From the NCBI GenBank assembly GCA_946122785.1, contig CAMGYJ010000007.1, positions 36,481,587 to 36,545,586 on the forward strand: a stretch of DNA of 64,000 nt, in the 5' to 3' direction. A program made the position numbers and the translations under genes. Positions 1-10,603 of the stretch are shown piece by piece. The notes below the pieces were generated by a model. That model had not been told where the DNA came from, ran no database searches, and saw only the letters and a list, made by a program, of their open reading frames with translations. How positions within the stretch are numbered: position 1 is the stretch's first letter; every line of letters starts with the position of its first letter. The DNA comes from Linum tenue. Lineage: Eukaryota; Streptophyta; Magnoliopsida; Malpighiales; Linaceae.

Positions 1-874
1 TTCAATATTACAATTCGATATGCAATATTTTAAGTAATGATATTTGATTGCGATTCTAAAATTATCCTCTTTTATAAGATAAACATAAATTGAATTAATT
101 ATTAAACTCGAATTAGAACAATCAAAATATGAAAATAGAAGGTTCAAATTACAAAAAAAATATGTATAGGAGAGTTAGTGAGTTAGCTAATCATAGTGGA
201 AAAACCTAAGATTTTTGAGATTTTAGCTTATTGTATGTTTTTAAATTAAAAAGATCAAACAAATTTATTTCGTGTAACTAGTTATGTTTCTTGACATTAT
301 TCAAAGAGACCACGATTCAAATTTCACTACTGATGTATTTTTCCTGTAAATATAAAAATAATAAATGAATGTGAAAATGAGTCTACACTTTCTACTTTCG
401 TTTTGGATGCGGGAATTTATAATGGGAGAAGCACATTTCCCATTTCACTATTATATTAGGTGTACATTCACCAAGTTATCTAATAAAAAATTCAACTAAT
501 TCAATTCATTTGAATGCAGTATATTGAATCGAAATCCAACTAGATTGGTGGACTAATGGATTATTATAAAATTATTTTTTAGTACTTATATGTTTTATAA
601 TTTGAAATTTGATCCTAAATATCAATTTTTTTTATAAAGTTTCCTTCAAAAAATGACGTTTTGGTTATTATAAATTTTTTTATGATAACATTTTAGAACC
701 TAAACATTTCAATTGTATCATGTTCTAAAGTTAAATCCAATTTATGAATTCATCAATCCATGATCCAATCTATTTGCCACCTCTAGTTGAAGTTGTTTCT
801 ATCCCTGCTTACGTTATATTGGTTGTTGTTCACATTTGTGTTTTAAGCTTCATTTTGTTACGCACCCAAAAACT
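1..874. other. AT-rich non-coding sequence left of RE-1
   Basis: No gene is recognisable here. The stretch is AT-rich with many short A and T runs and no convincing coding frame. Around 771-785 the sequence TTTGCCACCTCTA, read on the minus strand, resembles the end of some hAT elements, but no partner terminus is seen. No Athila-like sequence is visible, so this is not an obvious continuation of any element to the right. Confidence 0.6.
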
Positions 875-2233
875 TGACACGCCAAAACACAACACCAAAC
901 TGCGACCAAGTGGAATCGCAGTCCGGGAATGCAGTAACAGGCAAGTTTAATTATCAACCCGGTGGCTAGATCTACTGCTTACTCCGTGATTCTCTATTAT
1001 CTAGCAAACTAGTTCGAGTGATTGTTGTGAAAAGTAAAAGCAACAAGAAAGCAGTAAATTGTTCGGGTTTCTAAAGCAGGCAAGAGTCACTCGGGATTGA
1101 GTCCCCCTAGCCCCTTAGTTAGGTTCAATTGCAATTCCCTGGGTTGATTTACTGTTGATTAGACTGCAGAAGATCCGACAGTAGCTTGGAATCTCTTAAG
1201 CTGACCAAGCCCTCTCAGTCTAACTACCCGGTAGACAACTAGTCTTCACCGGGATAGAAAGCTGAGGCTATGAACACAGAACTCCACTACTGGCGCCAAG
1301 AACACCAGTACAATAGTAGTAAACTGGCTAACTCTCGTATAGCCAACCTCCTACTATCGAATGAAGAGGCTCTAACAACCTAATCAGATTCTATCTATCT
1401 CAGGTTGAAGCAGAAATTGAGACAAGCTGATCAGACTCAAATCAATTCATTAAACATGCATCATTCGATTAAAATCAAACAGTAATATCATCCCAAGTCA
1501 TTACAATCAAATCCCTAACACAAGGAACTAGGGTTCTTCATACCCAAGTGAGAGAAGGGTTCTACTCCATAGAGAGAGAAGAGAAAACAAGAATCGGATT
1601 AGTCATACTCATAACGATGAGGATAATCTGCTCCGGGACGATGATTTGCCACTCCTATGACGATCTCCAAGGCTCGATTCGATGAAATCCAGCTCTAAGA
1701 CAGCTTCTAGGACGTGTGTTCTTCGTACTTTCTCTCTATAGGGCTCTGTTTTTGCTCTCCAAAACACGATTCTCCCCCATTTCTGGCTCGGAATAGGCTC
1801 TAAAATCAGGCTTTCCCGACTCGCACGGCCAGGGTGCACGGCCGTGCATACTCACCCCTTCTGGCCGTGCAAGTCCAAAACGCAGCGTTTCCATTAAGTC
1901 GACTTCAATCATCTTGCACGGCCAGGGTGCACGGCCGTGCAGATCTTCAGGGGTGCCCGTGCGTGGCCTCGGCACAAGGTGCACGGCCATATCGCTCCCG
2001 TGCACGGCCGTGCAGCCTCCCTGGTCTGCCCGTGCGGCTCCCAAAAACCTCGCCATTCGTCCGTTCGTCGTCCAATCGACCCCAGACTCGCTCCTAAGCC
2101 TTCATTCACGTACTAGGACCTGATATATCACAAACAAGCACAACCTAGCGTGAAATCGGCCTAACACACGAGAATCAACACCTCAAACGGTGTAAGAACG
2201 GGGGTAAAAACATGTGTAAATGACGGTCTATCA
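875..2233 (-). repeat. RE-1 3' LTR
   Basis: It runs from TGACACGCC to GGTCTATCA on the plus strand and is nearly identical to 7227-8572. Read on the minus strand it has a U3 block with the shared CACGCTAGG module (about 2109-2156), then GCACGGCCGTGCA palindromes (about 1826-2040), then a CT-rich leader near 1560-1600. Short GC-rich frames in this LTR come from base composition and are not genes. Confidence 0.93.
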
Positions 2234-2252
2234 AACTCCCCCACACTTAACC
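2234..2252 (-). other. RE-1 polypurine tract
   Basis: On the minus strand the sequence next to the 3' LTR is a purine run containing AAGTGTGGGGGAGTT, the expected plus-strand primer position. The same tract precedes the LTR of RE-5 (20334-20350) and of RE-8 (43472-43487). Confidence 0.85.
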
Positions 2253-4345
2253 TTTTGCTTGTCCCCAAGCAAACCAAGTCAGACACTAGGTAAGCTTACA
2301 TATTTCAATCAACCAACATTGGGGACAAGTCATAAAGGCACAGAACACGTGAATCACACTGGTTTTCAAACATCAATACATGCACAACCTCAATAACAAC
2401 CTGGACAACCACCACAAAGGACATTCGAGTGCAACAAATCGAGTAAAGGAAGAGTCTTCCTTCTGTTCACTGGCCAACCTAGACTTGATTCAACCACTTA
2501 CTCAAAACAGTCAACTCATGCATCCAGCTCAAGACATCAGAATAGAGACCGAGCAATCTAGGTCCTCACCGGGGTACAAGAGCATATAGAAAATGAAAAT
2601 GAATCACTCACTCTCGACCAGTGGGGTCAGGACAATTTGATGCGAAAGATGCGCATGCTATTTCTCTCAATACCTATCATCTCTTCACCATGATGGCAGC
2701 CTCTAAATGCTAGAGTTCACATATGGGGTGTCACCACTAGCTAATCAGGAGGTCTTAGACACAAGTTCAAATGACTGGCTAGGGTATTGGACATGGGGAA
2801 AAGGCCTTTTAGGTGGTGGAAGTATTCATAGCAAAAGGTTCCACATTTTCCAAACACACAATCACAGTCAAACAAACCGGTATTTTCTTTCTGCTATTCT
2901 GCAATACTCAACATCTCAAGAGCACAAGAGCGAAGGAGGCATAAACATCAACATTTCCAAGCCAGACTGCTAAGAAACACTACTTACTGGGCATTATTCA
3001 GATTTTTGGTAGTGGCTCTCTTTTGCTTTCAATTTTTCTTTGATTTTCTTTCATTTTTCTTTTCATTCCTTAAGAGAGCCACCACTTCTGCATACATTTC
3101 AAACACCTGCCCAACTTTTAAGCACTACCTCCAACACTCACATAGACTTTAGCAGAAACAGCAGAGAATATATAAAAACCACTCTGTGGAACCTTCTAAA
3201 AGATGCAACAAGGTTGATTTTTTTTCCATTATAGACCAAAAGAAAGGATAACACACGGCTCAAAGGGGCTGACTAGGGGATATGACACATCAGGACAGTC
3301 AGTTTTGGGCGTGGGCTAATCCTATGCCCCCATCATCTTAGCTAGTGACAACGTGAATGCTACACATCATGGAAGAGGGATCTATCGCACAAGAAAGAAA
3401 CGAGCAGGCTCAAATCTCACATGGCTACCTATATGCTCTATCTCACATTCTGATACCCTGAACTAGATGCATAAACGACTGTCAAGAACAAGTAATCAGA
3501 TCAAGTCAGATCAAGTCACAGTTGGTAAGCAAACAGTCGAAAAACTGAACCCCTACATCGTTCTACTGCACATCTCAGTCCTCATCATAGGTTGTCCTAG
3601 TCGCAAACAAGTTGTCATGCATTAATCCGAAAACCAATCAATTCATCCATCAAAACATAGTGCCAATATGATCAAACAGCAGTACTTGGAGCCCTCAAAT
3701 CGTAAGATTCGGACAGCTGGCTAGGCTCCAAGCACCATCATAAATATTCCAACCGATACAAAGCACCTCGCTCAAACTCTAGGGATAGGCCGCTTTGGGT
3801 GTAGAAGGATTGGGTTTGGTGTTGGTTTGGTGAAAAAAATTACCCAAAGTGGCCGAAAAAATCGAAAAAGGGTGGGTTTTGCGCGGTTTTCCGGCGAGGG
3901 GAGAGGTTTCCGGCGAGTGGTTTTGATTTTCTGACCACTATGGCCGTGCAGGCCATATAAATAGACCGTGCCTCGGCCGCACGGGCAGGGGCGCACGGCC
4001 GTGCACGGCTTGCTTCTGCCCGTGCAGGCCGACACGGCCTGGCCGAGATGATGCGCACAGCCGTGCACCTGGCGCTTTTGGTCGTGCGCCTTGGACCGAG
4101 AGCTTGCACGGCCAAGAGGGATATCCGCACGGCCGTGCAAGTTGGGGTCCTGGCCGTGCGACCTGCTGGAGTCCCGAAATCAACCTGTTATCACTCAAAA
4201 ACGACACTTGACTCTGGATCAACGTCTCAAGACTCAAAAACACACAAAATCAAAGGAAAAAGAGTAAGAAAATGCAAACCTCGGTGGGGTTGCCTCCCCA
4301 CAAGCGCTTCTTTACCGTCTTTTAGCTGGACGCCAGTATGGATGC
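2253..4345 (-). other. RE-1 post-pol spacer and 3' UTR with palindrome array and hairpin
   Basis: No gene is seen in this 2.1 kb. Reading with the element, it begins with the conserved post-pol motif near 4280-4330 (minus strand CTTGTGGGGAGGCAACCCC), which recurs in RE-2, RE-3, RE-6 and RE-8. Next comes an array of GCACGGCCGTGC-type palindromes (about 3941-4165). At 3685-3693 and 3724-3732 the arms CTTGGAGCC and GGCTCCAAG can form a nine-pair stem with a 30-nt loop. The rest (2253-3680) matches the 3' UTR relics of RE-5 and RE-11. RE-1 has no ORF-1 gene here, unlike RE-2 and RE-6. Confidence 0.75.
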
Positions 4346-5530
4346 TCAGGGAAGTGTAGGATCAGGTGCCTTCAAGAGCGGATCCACATCGCTCTTGAGG
4401 TACAGCTTCAAATGGTGGCCATGCACGCGACGAATGTGGCCACCTGCATTTGCCAGCTCGACTTGGCCATCCGGTAGGATGCAAGCGAGAGAATACTCGG
4501 ATGGCCAAGGTGGGGGCGGGACCAGCTCATAGTGGTCTCCGGCTTTCGTTCGAGCGGGCTTAGCTGCCTGCAGTTTCGGCCGCCACTCCTCCTTGATCTG
4601 TACTTTTGGTGATTGAGTGGTCAGGAGTGGCGGCGAAGGTGTGGGAGGCGGGTCCTGCAAAATAGGCAGCACAGAAGGATACACGACAGACTCGTGCTCC
4701 TGGTGAGATACAGCATGCAGAGGTAACGAAGCAGGTATAGTGTTAGCAACTGAAAACGTTATTCGCTCCTCGCCATCCCTCAAAACTAAGGTCCCATCAT
4801 GCACATCTATGAGAGCCTTGGCGGTGGCCAGGAAAGGCCTTCCCAGTATAAGAGGCACTTCTGTGTCCTCACTGATGTCCAGGATAACAAAATCCACAGG
4901 ATATGTGAATTTGCCAACCTTAACCAGAAGGTCTTCCACTATACCCCTAGGATGCACTACAGATCTGTCAGCTAATTGAAGGGTCATCCTAGTAGCACGG
5001 GGTTCACCTAGGCCTAGTTTCATGAACAATTTATATGGAATAACATTGATACTAGCACCTAAATCCGCCAAGGACTTCTCTACATGCAATTTATCAATAG
5101 AGCACGGGATAGTAAAACTACCTGGGTCCTTTTTCTTCTACGGAAGCTTGTTCTGCAGAATAGCCGAGCACTCCTCGCTGAGCTCCATAGTGGCCAGCTC
5201 ACTCAGCTTCTGCTTCTTTGAGAGAAGCTCTTTCAGAAACTTCGCATACTTCGGCATTTGCGATAGTGCCTCCAGGAAGGGCACTTGGACATTCAGCTTC
5301 TTAAGCATGGCCATGAAGTTCTCGAACTCTGCCTCCAGCCGGTCTTTGTGCAACCGAGTAGGGAAAGGGAGTTTAGGGACATACTCCTTCACTACTGGTT
5401 GCGGTTTAGGTGCAGGCACCTCAACCTCCTTCTCTACTTCTTGTTCAACCGCTGGAGATGCTGCAACAGGGCTTTCTCTCTCCGGTTCCCGAGCAGGGGG
5501 ATCAACAGTCAGCTTGCCACTCGTGGTCAT
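4346..5530 (-). pseudogene. gag C-terminus and aspartic protease joined to an integrase-like tail (RE-1)
   Basis: The first part is the Glu/Pro-rich end of gag with the Athila-type block ending EECSAILQNKLP. A TAG at 5138-5140 interrupts it. The same frame then gives the retropepsin-like domain: SLADLGASINVIPYKLF (normally DTGA or DSGA, here LGA as is usual in this group), LQLADRS and ILGRPFLAT. After about 110 residues of protease the frame stays open through a Pro-rich linker into VELANAGGHIRRVHGHHLKLYL. That segment aligns by eye with the last residues of RE-2 integrase (VEISNAQTEPFNVNGRLLKLYL). RT, RNase H and the integrase core are therefore missing in frame. The join is either an in-frame deletion or the normal layout of a non-autonomous family. 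Confidence 0.8.
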
Positions 5531-5546
5531 GATGGCATTGCATCGC

Positions 5547-7083
5547 TCATCTGGGGTCGGCGCCCGGATGAGGGATGGTCTGCCCGGGTAGAGTACCAGG
5601 AGCCCTTTGAGCCACTGCGTGGGCCACGCTCCCTAGCTGGGTCTGGATATCCTGCAAAACAGCCTGTGTGTTCCTCTGACCAGCTTCAAGAGCCAGGAGT
5701 TTACCCGAGGCCTTCTCCATGAACTGCTCAAAGGTGTTGAATTTCTGAGCACTAGTACTGGCGAGAGAACCTACCAAGTCTCGCAGTTCAGCCATCTGAT
5801 CATTCTGCACTGGGGCAGCAGGGGCTGCACCTGGCTGCTGGAAAGGTCGCGGCTGTGATTGAGCAGCATGCCCCTGCATGGGCTGATAGAGAGACTGTTG
5901 TTGCTGCTGGAATTGCCCCTGTCTGGGCTGATATGGTGGCCACTGGAAGCCTGGTGGTCCCTGGGGAGCTGGTGGTTTGGGATTTGGCCCAGCCCAGGAG
6001 AAGTTAGGATGCTGGCGCCACCCCTCATTGTACGTGTTGCTGTAGGGGTCATTGCGCCTGACATTGTTGATGAAGTTCACCTGCTCCTGGGGTGTGGTTG
6101 ATTCCTTCATCACATGGCAGTCCTCCACCGTATGATGGGTGCTTTCGCACCATTGGCAGAGCATCGCCTGCTGCTGTCCGGTCCCTGGAATCATACCAGA
6201 ACGATCGATAGCTGAAACCAGCTTCGATACCATCTGCACCAAATCAGATGACTGGGTGCCCACAGCATGCACACCCCGTCCAGGTGCTCGTCGCGATCTC
6301 CTGGCAGTGCCCCAGTCATAACCGTTCTCCGCCATCTCCTCAAAGAGTTGATTCAGCTGTGGCGGGGTTTTGGTCAGCATGTTCCCGCCACAAACCGAAT
6401 CGATCAGCTGCTTGTCCTCCGGGAAGAGGGCGTGATAGAAGGTGCCCACCTTGAACGCATCATTGAAACCATGATTGGGACACCTGAGAAAGAGGCTGGT
6501 GTATCTCTCCCAAGCATCCCTAATGGTCTCATCCTCATCCTGAGAAAAATGTGTAATCTGCTTCTGGAGATCAGCTGTCTTGGATGGAGGATGGTAGCGG
6601 GTGAGGAACTTGTCCGCCAGGTTGGCGAACGTGGTGATGGAGCCCGGAGGTCGAGTGTCTAGCCACTCCTTGGGTGGCATCTGCTGGTACCCCATTGATC
6701 TTGATCCCATCGATGAGCTCGTGGAATCGCCTGAGATGTGATCGAGGGCACTCTCCCTCCTTACCACGGAACACTACTGAACCGCGCAGCATGGTGATCA
6801 CTGAGGTGCTCACCTCAAAGTTGTTGGCTGGGACATGAGGGTGTTGAATGGGTGACCTCATGTCTGCAGCCCTAGCGGTCCAGTAGGATCCCATGGTCTG
6901 CTCCTCTGGGATCAAATCACGGTTCTCTGGATCAGCCATCTCGCCTTCTTCTTCTTCTAACGGCAGCTGTGGTAGCTCCTCCTCCACAGCCAGTCGTGCC
7001 TTTAGAGCCCGCTTGAAGTTCCTGCAAGTTCGTTCAAGCTCCTGGTCTAACGGTAGTAGATCTCCCGACTGGCTACGGGTCAT
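5547..7083 (-). pseudogene. gag polyprotein relic (RE-1)
   Basis: This is the structural protein of the element, which would form the virus-like particle. The ATG at 7083 opens an acidic N-terminus, then the capsid region with HLRRFHELIDGIKINGV. The frame shifts near 6680, where a short deletion appears to remove the usual residues before EWLDTRPPGSITTFANLADKFLTRYHPP. The second frame runs through the retrotransposon gag domain, a zinc knuckle of CX2CX4HX4C form (CQWCESTHHTVEDC), and a Pro/Gln-rich tail. A second frameshift near 5550 separates it from the protease frame. The primer site lies about 120 bp upstream. It is not functional as it stands. Confidence 0.88.
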
Positions 7084-7200
7084 GCACTACCTGCACACAG
7101 TCAGCAGAAACAACCCGTGAAGGCACACAGGTGGAAAAGAAAAATGCAATAAAGAAAAAGCTAGAGTAACAAATTATCACGTTTCCCCAATAACCTAGCC

Positions 7201-7220
7201 TATCCCCGGCAACGGCGCCA
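7201..7220 (-). other. RE-1 primer binding site, tRNA-Asp
   Basis: On the minus strand this reads TGGCGCCGTTGCCGGGGATA. It complements the 3' end of plant tRNA-Asp, the usual primer of Athila-lineage elements. Six bases separate it from the LTR end at 7227. Confidence 0.92.
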
Positions 7221-7226
7221 AAAACT

Positions 7227-8572
7227 TGACACGCCAAAACATAACACCAAACTGCGACCAAGTGTAATCGCAGTCCGGGAATGCAGTAACAGGCAAGTTT
7301 AATTATCAACCCGGGGTCTAGATCTACTGCTTACTCCGTGATTCTCTATTATCTAGCAAACTAGTTCGAGTGATTGTTGTGAAAAGTAAAAGCAACAAGA
7401 AAGCAGTAAATTGTTCGGGTTTCTAAAGCAGGCAAGAGTCACTCGGGATTGAGTCCCCCTAGCCCCTTAGTTAGGTTCAATTGTAATTCCCTGGGTTGAT
7501 TTACTGTTGATTAGACTGCGAAAGATCCGACAGTAGCTTGGAATCTCTTAAGCTGACCAAGCCCTCTCAGTCTAACTACCCGGCAGACGACTAGTCTTCA
7601 CCGGGATAGAAAGCTGAGGCTATGAACACAGAACTCCACTACTGGCGCCAAGAACACCAGTACAAAGCAGTCAACTGGCTAACTCTCGTATAGCCAATCT
7701 CCTACTATCGAATGAAGAGGCTCTAACAACCTAATCAGATTCTATCTATCTCAGGTTGCAGCAGAAATTGAGAAAAGCTGATCAGACTCAAATCAATTCA
7801 TTAAACATGCGTCATTCGATTAAAATCAAACAATAATATCATCCCAAGTCATTACAATCAAATCCCTAACACAAGGAACTAGGGTTCTTCATACCCAAGT
7901 GAGAGAAGGGTTCTACTCCATAGAGAGAGAAGAGAAAACAAGAATCGGATTAGTCATACTCATAACGATGAGGATAATATGCTCCGGGACGATGATTGCC
8001 ACTCCTATGACGATATCCAGGCTCGATTCGATGAAATCCAGCTCTAAGACAGCTTCTAGGGTGTGTTCTTCGCACTTTCTCTCTCTAGGGATCTGTTTTT
8101 GCTCTCAAAACACGATTCTCCCCCTTTTGGCTCGGAATAGGCTCTAAAATCAGGCTTTCCCGACTCGCACGGCCAGGGTGCACGGCCGTGCAACTCACCC
8201 ACTTGGCCGTGCACTCCAAAACGCAGCGTTTCCATTAAGTCGACTTCAATCATCTTGCACGGCCAGGGTGCACGGCCGTGCAGATCTTCAGGGGTGCCCG
8301 TGCGTGGCCTCGGCACAAGGTGCACGGCCATATCGCTCCCGTGCACGGCCGTGCAGCCTCCCTGGTCTGCCCGTGCGGCTCCCAAAAACCTCGCCATTCG
8401 TCCGTTCGTCGTCCAATCGACCCCAGACTCGCTCCTAAGCCTTCATTCACGTACTAGGACCTGAAATATCACAAACAAGCACAACCTAGCGTGAAATTGG
8501 CCTAACACACGAGAATCAACACCTCAAACGGTGTAAGAACGGGTAAAAACATGTGTAAATGACGGTCTATCA
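7227..8572 (-). repeat. RE-1 5' LTR
   Basis: It starts TGACACGCC and ends GGTCTATCA, matching the left LTR along its whole length. The palindrome array is at about 8165-8385. It ends next to the last codons of the RE-2 ORF-1 relic, so RE-1 interrupts or abuts that gene. The flanking GTCAC is not repeated at the other end of RE-1. Confidence 0.93.
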
Positions 8573-8577
8573 GTCAC

Positions 8578-9710
8578 CCCCTACTGGGTCTCCATACGGT
8601 CAAGGCGCTCATCAGAGGTAGCCATCCGGGTCTGATACTCGGCCTGGTGAGCCGAGTACTGCTGGTGGAACTGGAGATGGTGGTCGAGGAGTTGCTGATT
8701 CTAAAGACTCAGCTCCTGAAACTGGTGAGTGAAGTAGTCCTGGGATGGAAAAGTATAACTGCCACCCCCGTACTCGAAGGTGGTCGGGCGGGGGGCATCA
8801 GCATCATCCACATCCTCGGGGTGGGCATCCTCAATGGCCTCATCCTCAGGAACATCAGGTTGGTCCTCCGCTGGGATTTGAGGAGCAGGAAACCCCTCGA
8901 TCCACTTGATGCCGCGCTCGACTCGCAGCAGATGCATATGTTGGATCGTTTCTTCGCCGAAAACACTGGTGTCCCCCTGCTCTGTGCAACCCTGCAGTGG
9001 GATCTGGAAGTAGGGTGCTGGAACTGTCCCCAGCTAGAGTGTAGGACTTCGCCAGCATATGGTGGAGAATGCGGTTATCGAGCTGCAGGGTGCTAGCCTT
9101 CGTCCGCCCTGCAAGGAAGGGACGCTGACCGGGTGCTGGAACTGTCCCCAGCTAGAGTGTAGGACTTCGCCAGCATATGGTGGAGAATGCGGTTATCGAG
9201 CTGCAGGGTGCTAGCCTTCGTCCGCCCTGCAAGGAAGGGACGCTGACCAGGCTGAGCTAGGCGGGTGTACAGCACCTTGAAATTAACACCCTCTGGACCG
9301 TTGACCTCAGTGATGTAGTCCTCGTCATCGTCCAGGACGAGGTCGAGAGCGACCGCCAAATCATGGTAGCTCATGGAGCGGGGCTCCCCACCGAGCCTGA
9401 ACTTGATGGCTTCGCCGTCCGCCCAGTCGGTTGTATCTTCGTGCCGGAAGGTTGTATACAAATCGTGCACCAGCTCATGGTAGAACTTCTCTCAAATTGA
9501 CAGCAGACGACGCCATGGGCGGTTATTGGCAATGGCGAGGAAGTGGTCATAGCAATGCAGCTTCTCAAACTCCCTCATGGACCAGTAGTGATGCTTCCCA
9601 AACGAGGAGGCCAGGACGCGCTTGAAGCGATCCTTGTGGGGGCCCCTCTTCAAATCCCAGATGAACGGGTGCTTGAGGTTGGTTTTCGACATGGTACTGC
9701 AAGAGAACAA
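8578..9710 (-). pseudogene. Athila ORF-1-like gene relic (RE-2)
   Basis: This gene lies after integrase, where an env-like gene would sit. Its protein resembles the plant ATHILA ORF-1 family by recognition of segments such as KHHYWSMREFEKLHCYDHF, FRHEDTTDWADGEAIKFRLGG and ILHHMLAKSYTLAGDSS. The function of the family is unknown to me. An in-frame TGA near 9492 splits the N-terminus, a 118-bp tandem duplication (9013-9248) shifts the frame, and a TAG at about 8699 precedes a Gln-rich, coiled-coil-like tail that ends at a TAG next to the RE-1 LTR. No membrane segment is evident. Confidence 0.75.
9013..9248. repeat. 118-bp tandem duplication
   Basis: Units 9013-9130 and 9131-9248 both begin GGGTGCTGGAACTGTCC and look almost identical. 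Since 118 is not a multiple of three, the duplication breaks the ORF-1 frame. The high identity suggests it arose after the element was already inactive. Confidence 0.92.
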
Positions 9711-10603
9711 CCCAAAGTGGAGCCAAAAGAGCCATAGAAAAGGTTAATCACACCCCCACACTTGAGAACAGAAAACATCCGAACCATAGTTTCATCCATA
9801 GTTCGGGGGTGAATAACTCGAGCAAACAAGCACAATCTGGGTGGGGGGGGGGGTGCACATCCACAATGAAGTAGGCAACTTAAGGTTCACATCCATAGCA
9901 AATACACCATCAAAGCACATCATTAAGGGCCCCAACCGGCTCCCACAAAATGGTATGAAAAACTGGCATTTCATCGAACACCTTGTGTGCACTATTAAGT
10001 TAAGCATAGAATTGACAAATTTCTAGCACACAAGGGCTCAAATAAGCATGGGAAACATTGCCCAACATAAACCACACATAATCCAAGCCTTCCCCTCAAT
10101 CAATTGCACACAATTCACATATTTCAAAGGGCTTCTCTAAACATACACCCTAACACCCAATTCTCCACAATTCACAAGGTAAAGGGCAAAATCAAACTTG
10201 GAGACACAAGTAGAGGTGTAAGGGATGATGAGGGGAAGCCAAGGGAAGCGACGGAAACCCGAAAATCTGCCCGGGTGGCGCCGAGAAATCCACACGGGCT
10301 GGCCGAGGAATTCACACGGCAGTGTGCGGGACCCCTGCTGCCCGTGTGGAATTCTAGGGCCTCCACACGGCCAAAGGCCAATTCCAAACAGCCGTGTGGA
10401 ATTTAGGCCTAGCCGTATGGAATTCCAGAGCCCCGAATTTGACCTGTTTTCGCGCAAATTCGACATTCGACCCTTGGACAACACCTCAAGACTCAAAAAC
10501 ACAAAAAATTAAAAGGGAAAAGGAAAGAAAATGCAAACCTAGGTGGGGTTGCCTCCACACAAGCGCTTCTTTATCGTATTTTAGCTGGACGCCAGGAGAG
10601 GAA
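9711..10603 (-). other. RE-2 post-pol spacer
   Basis: No gene is seen here. Reading with the element, the post-pol motif lies at about 10545-10590, a CACACGGC-type palindrome array at about 10290-10425, and a perfect ten-pair stem at 9981-9990 (CCTTGTGTGC) and 10026-10035 (GCACACAAGG) with a 35-nt loop. An internal polypurine-tract-like AAGTGTGGGGGTG (about 9750-9766) follows, just before ORF-1. A run of nine or more G lies near 9842-9853. Confidence 0.7.

Larger units (their letters stand above)
875..8572 (-). mobile_element. RE-1: Athila-like Ty3/gypsy element, gag-protease only
   Basis: Two LTRs of about 1.35 kb in the same orientation flank about 5 kb. The tRNA-Asp primer site lies beside the right LTR and the polypurine tract beside the left LTR, so the element reads on the minus strand. 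The interior has a frameshifted gag, a protease, and then directly a short tail that resembles the extreme C-terminus of integrase. RT, RNase H and most of integrase are absent, so it could only move with proteins supplied in trans. By eye the LTRs differ at about 35-45 positions (near 3 percent), which suggests a fairly recent insertion. The flanks (AAACT left, GTCAC right) do not form a target duplication. The right flank is RE-2 and the left flank is unrelated. Confidence 0.9.

Noticed and set aside
771..785. Possible hAT terminus TTTGCCACCTCTA at the left edge
   Set aside because: No second terminus and no 8-bp duplication can be found in the window.
1826..2040. Regular palindromes that could suggest a CRISPR array or a bacterial operator cluster
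   Set aside because: Spacing is irregular, spacers are not unique, and the setting is a plant LTR.
1736..2123. Several overlapping frames of 66-106 codons in the GC-rich part of the RE-1 LTR, repeated at 8056-8464
   Set aside because: They come from stop-poor GC-rich palindromes in all frames and resemble no protein.
3772..4243. Overlapping frames of 96-122 codons in the RE-1 spacer
   Set aside because: Same cause as in the LTR: composition of the palindrome array. No conserved start or domain.
5022..5591. Open frame of 189 codons on the plus strand
   Set aside because: It is the reverse strand of the RE-1 gag and protease relic, which has clear domain matches on the minus strand.
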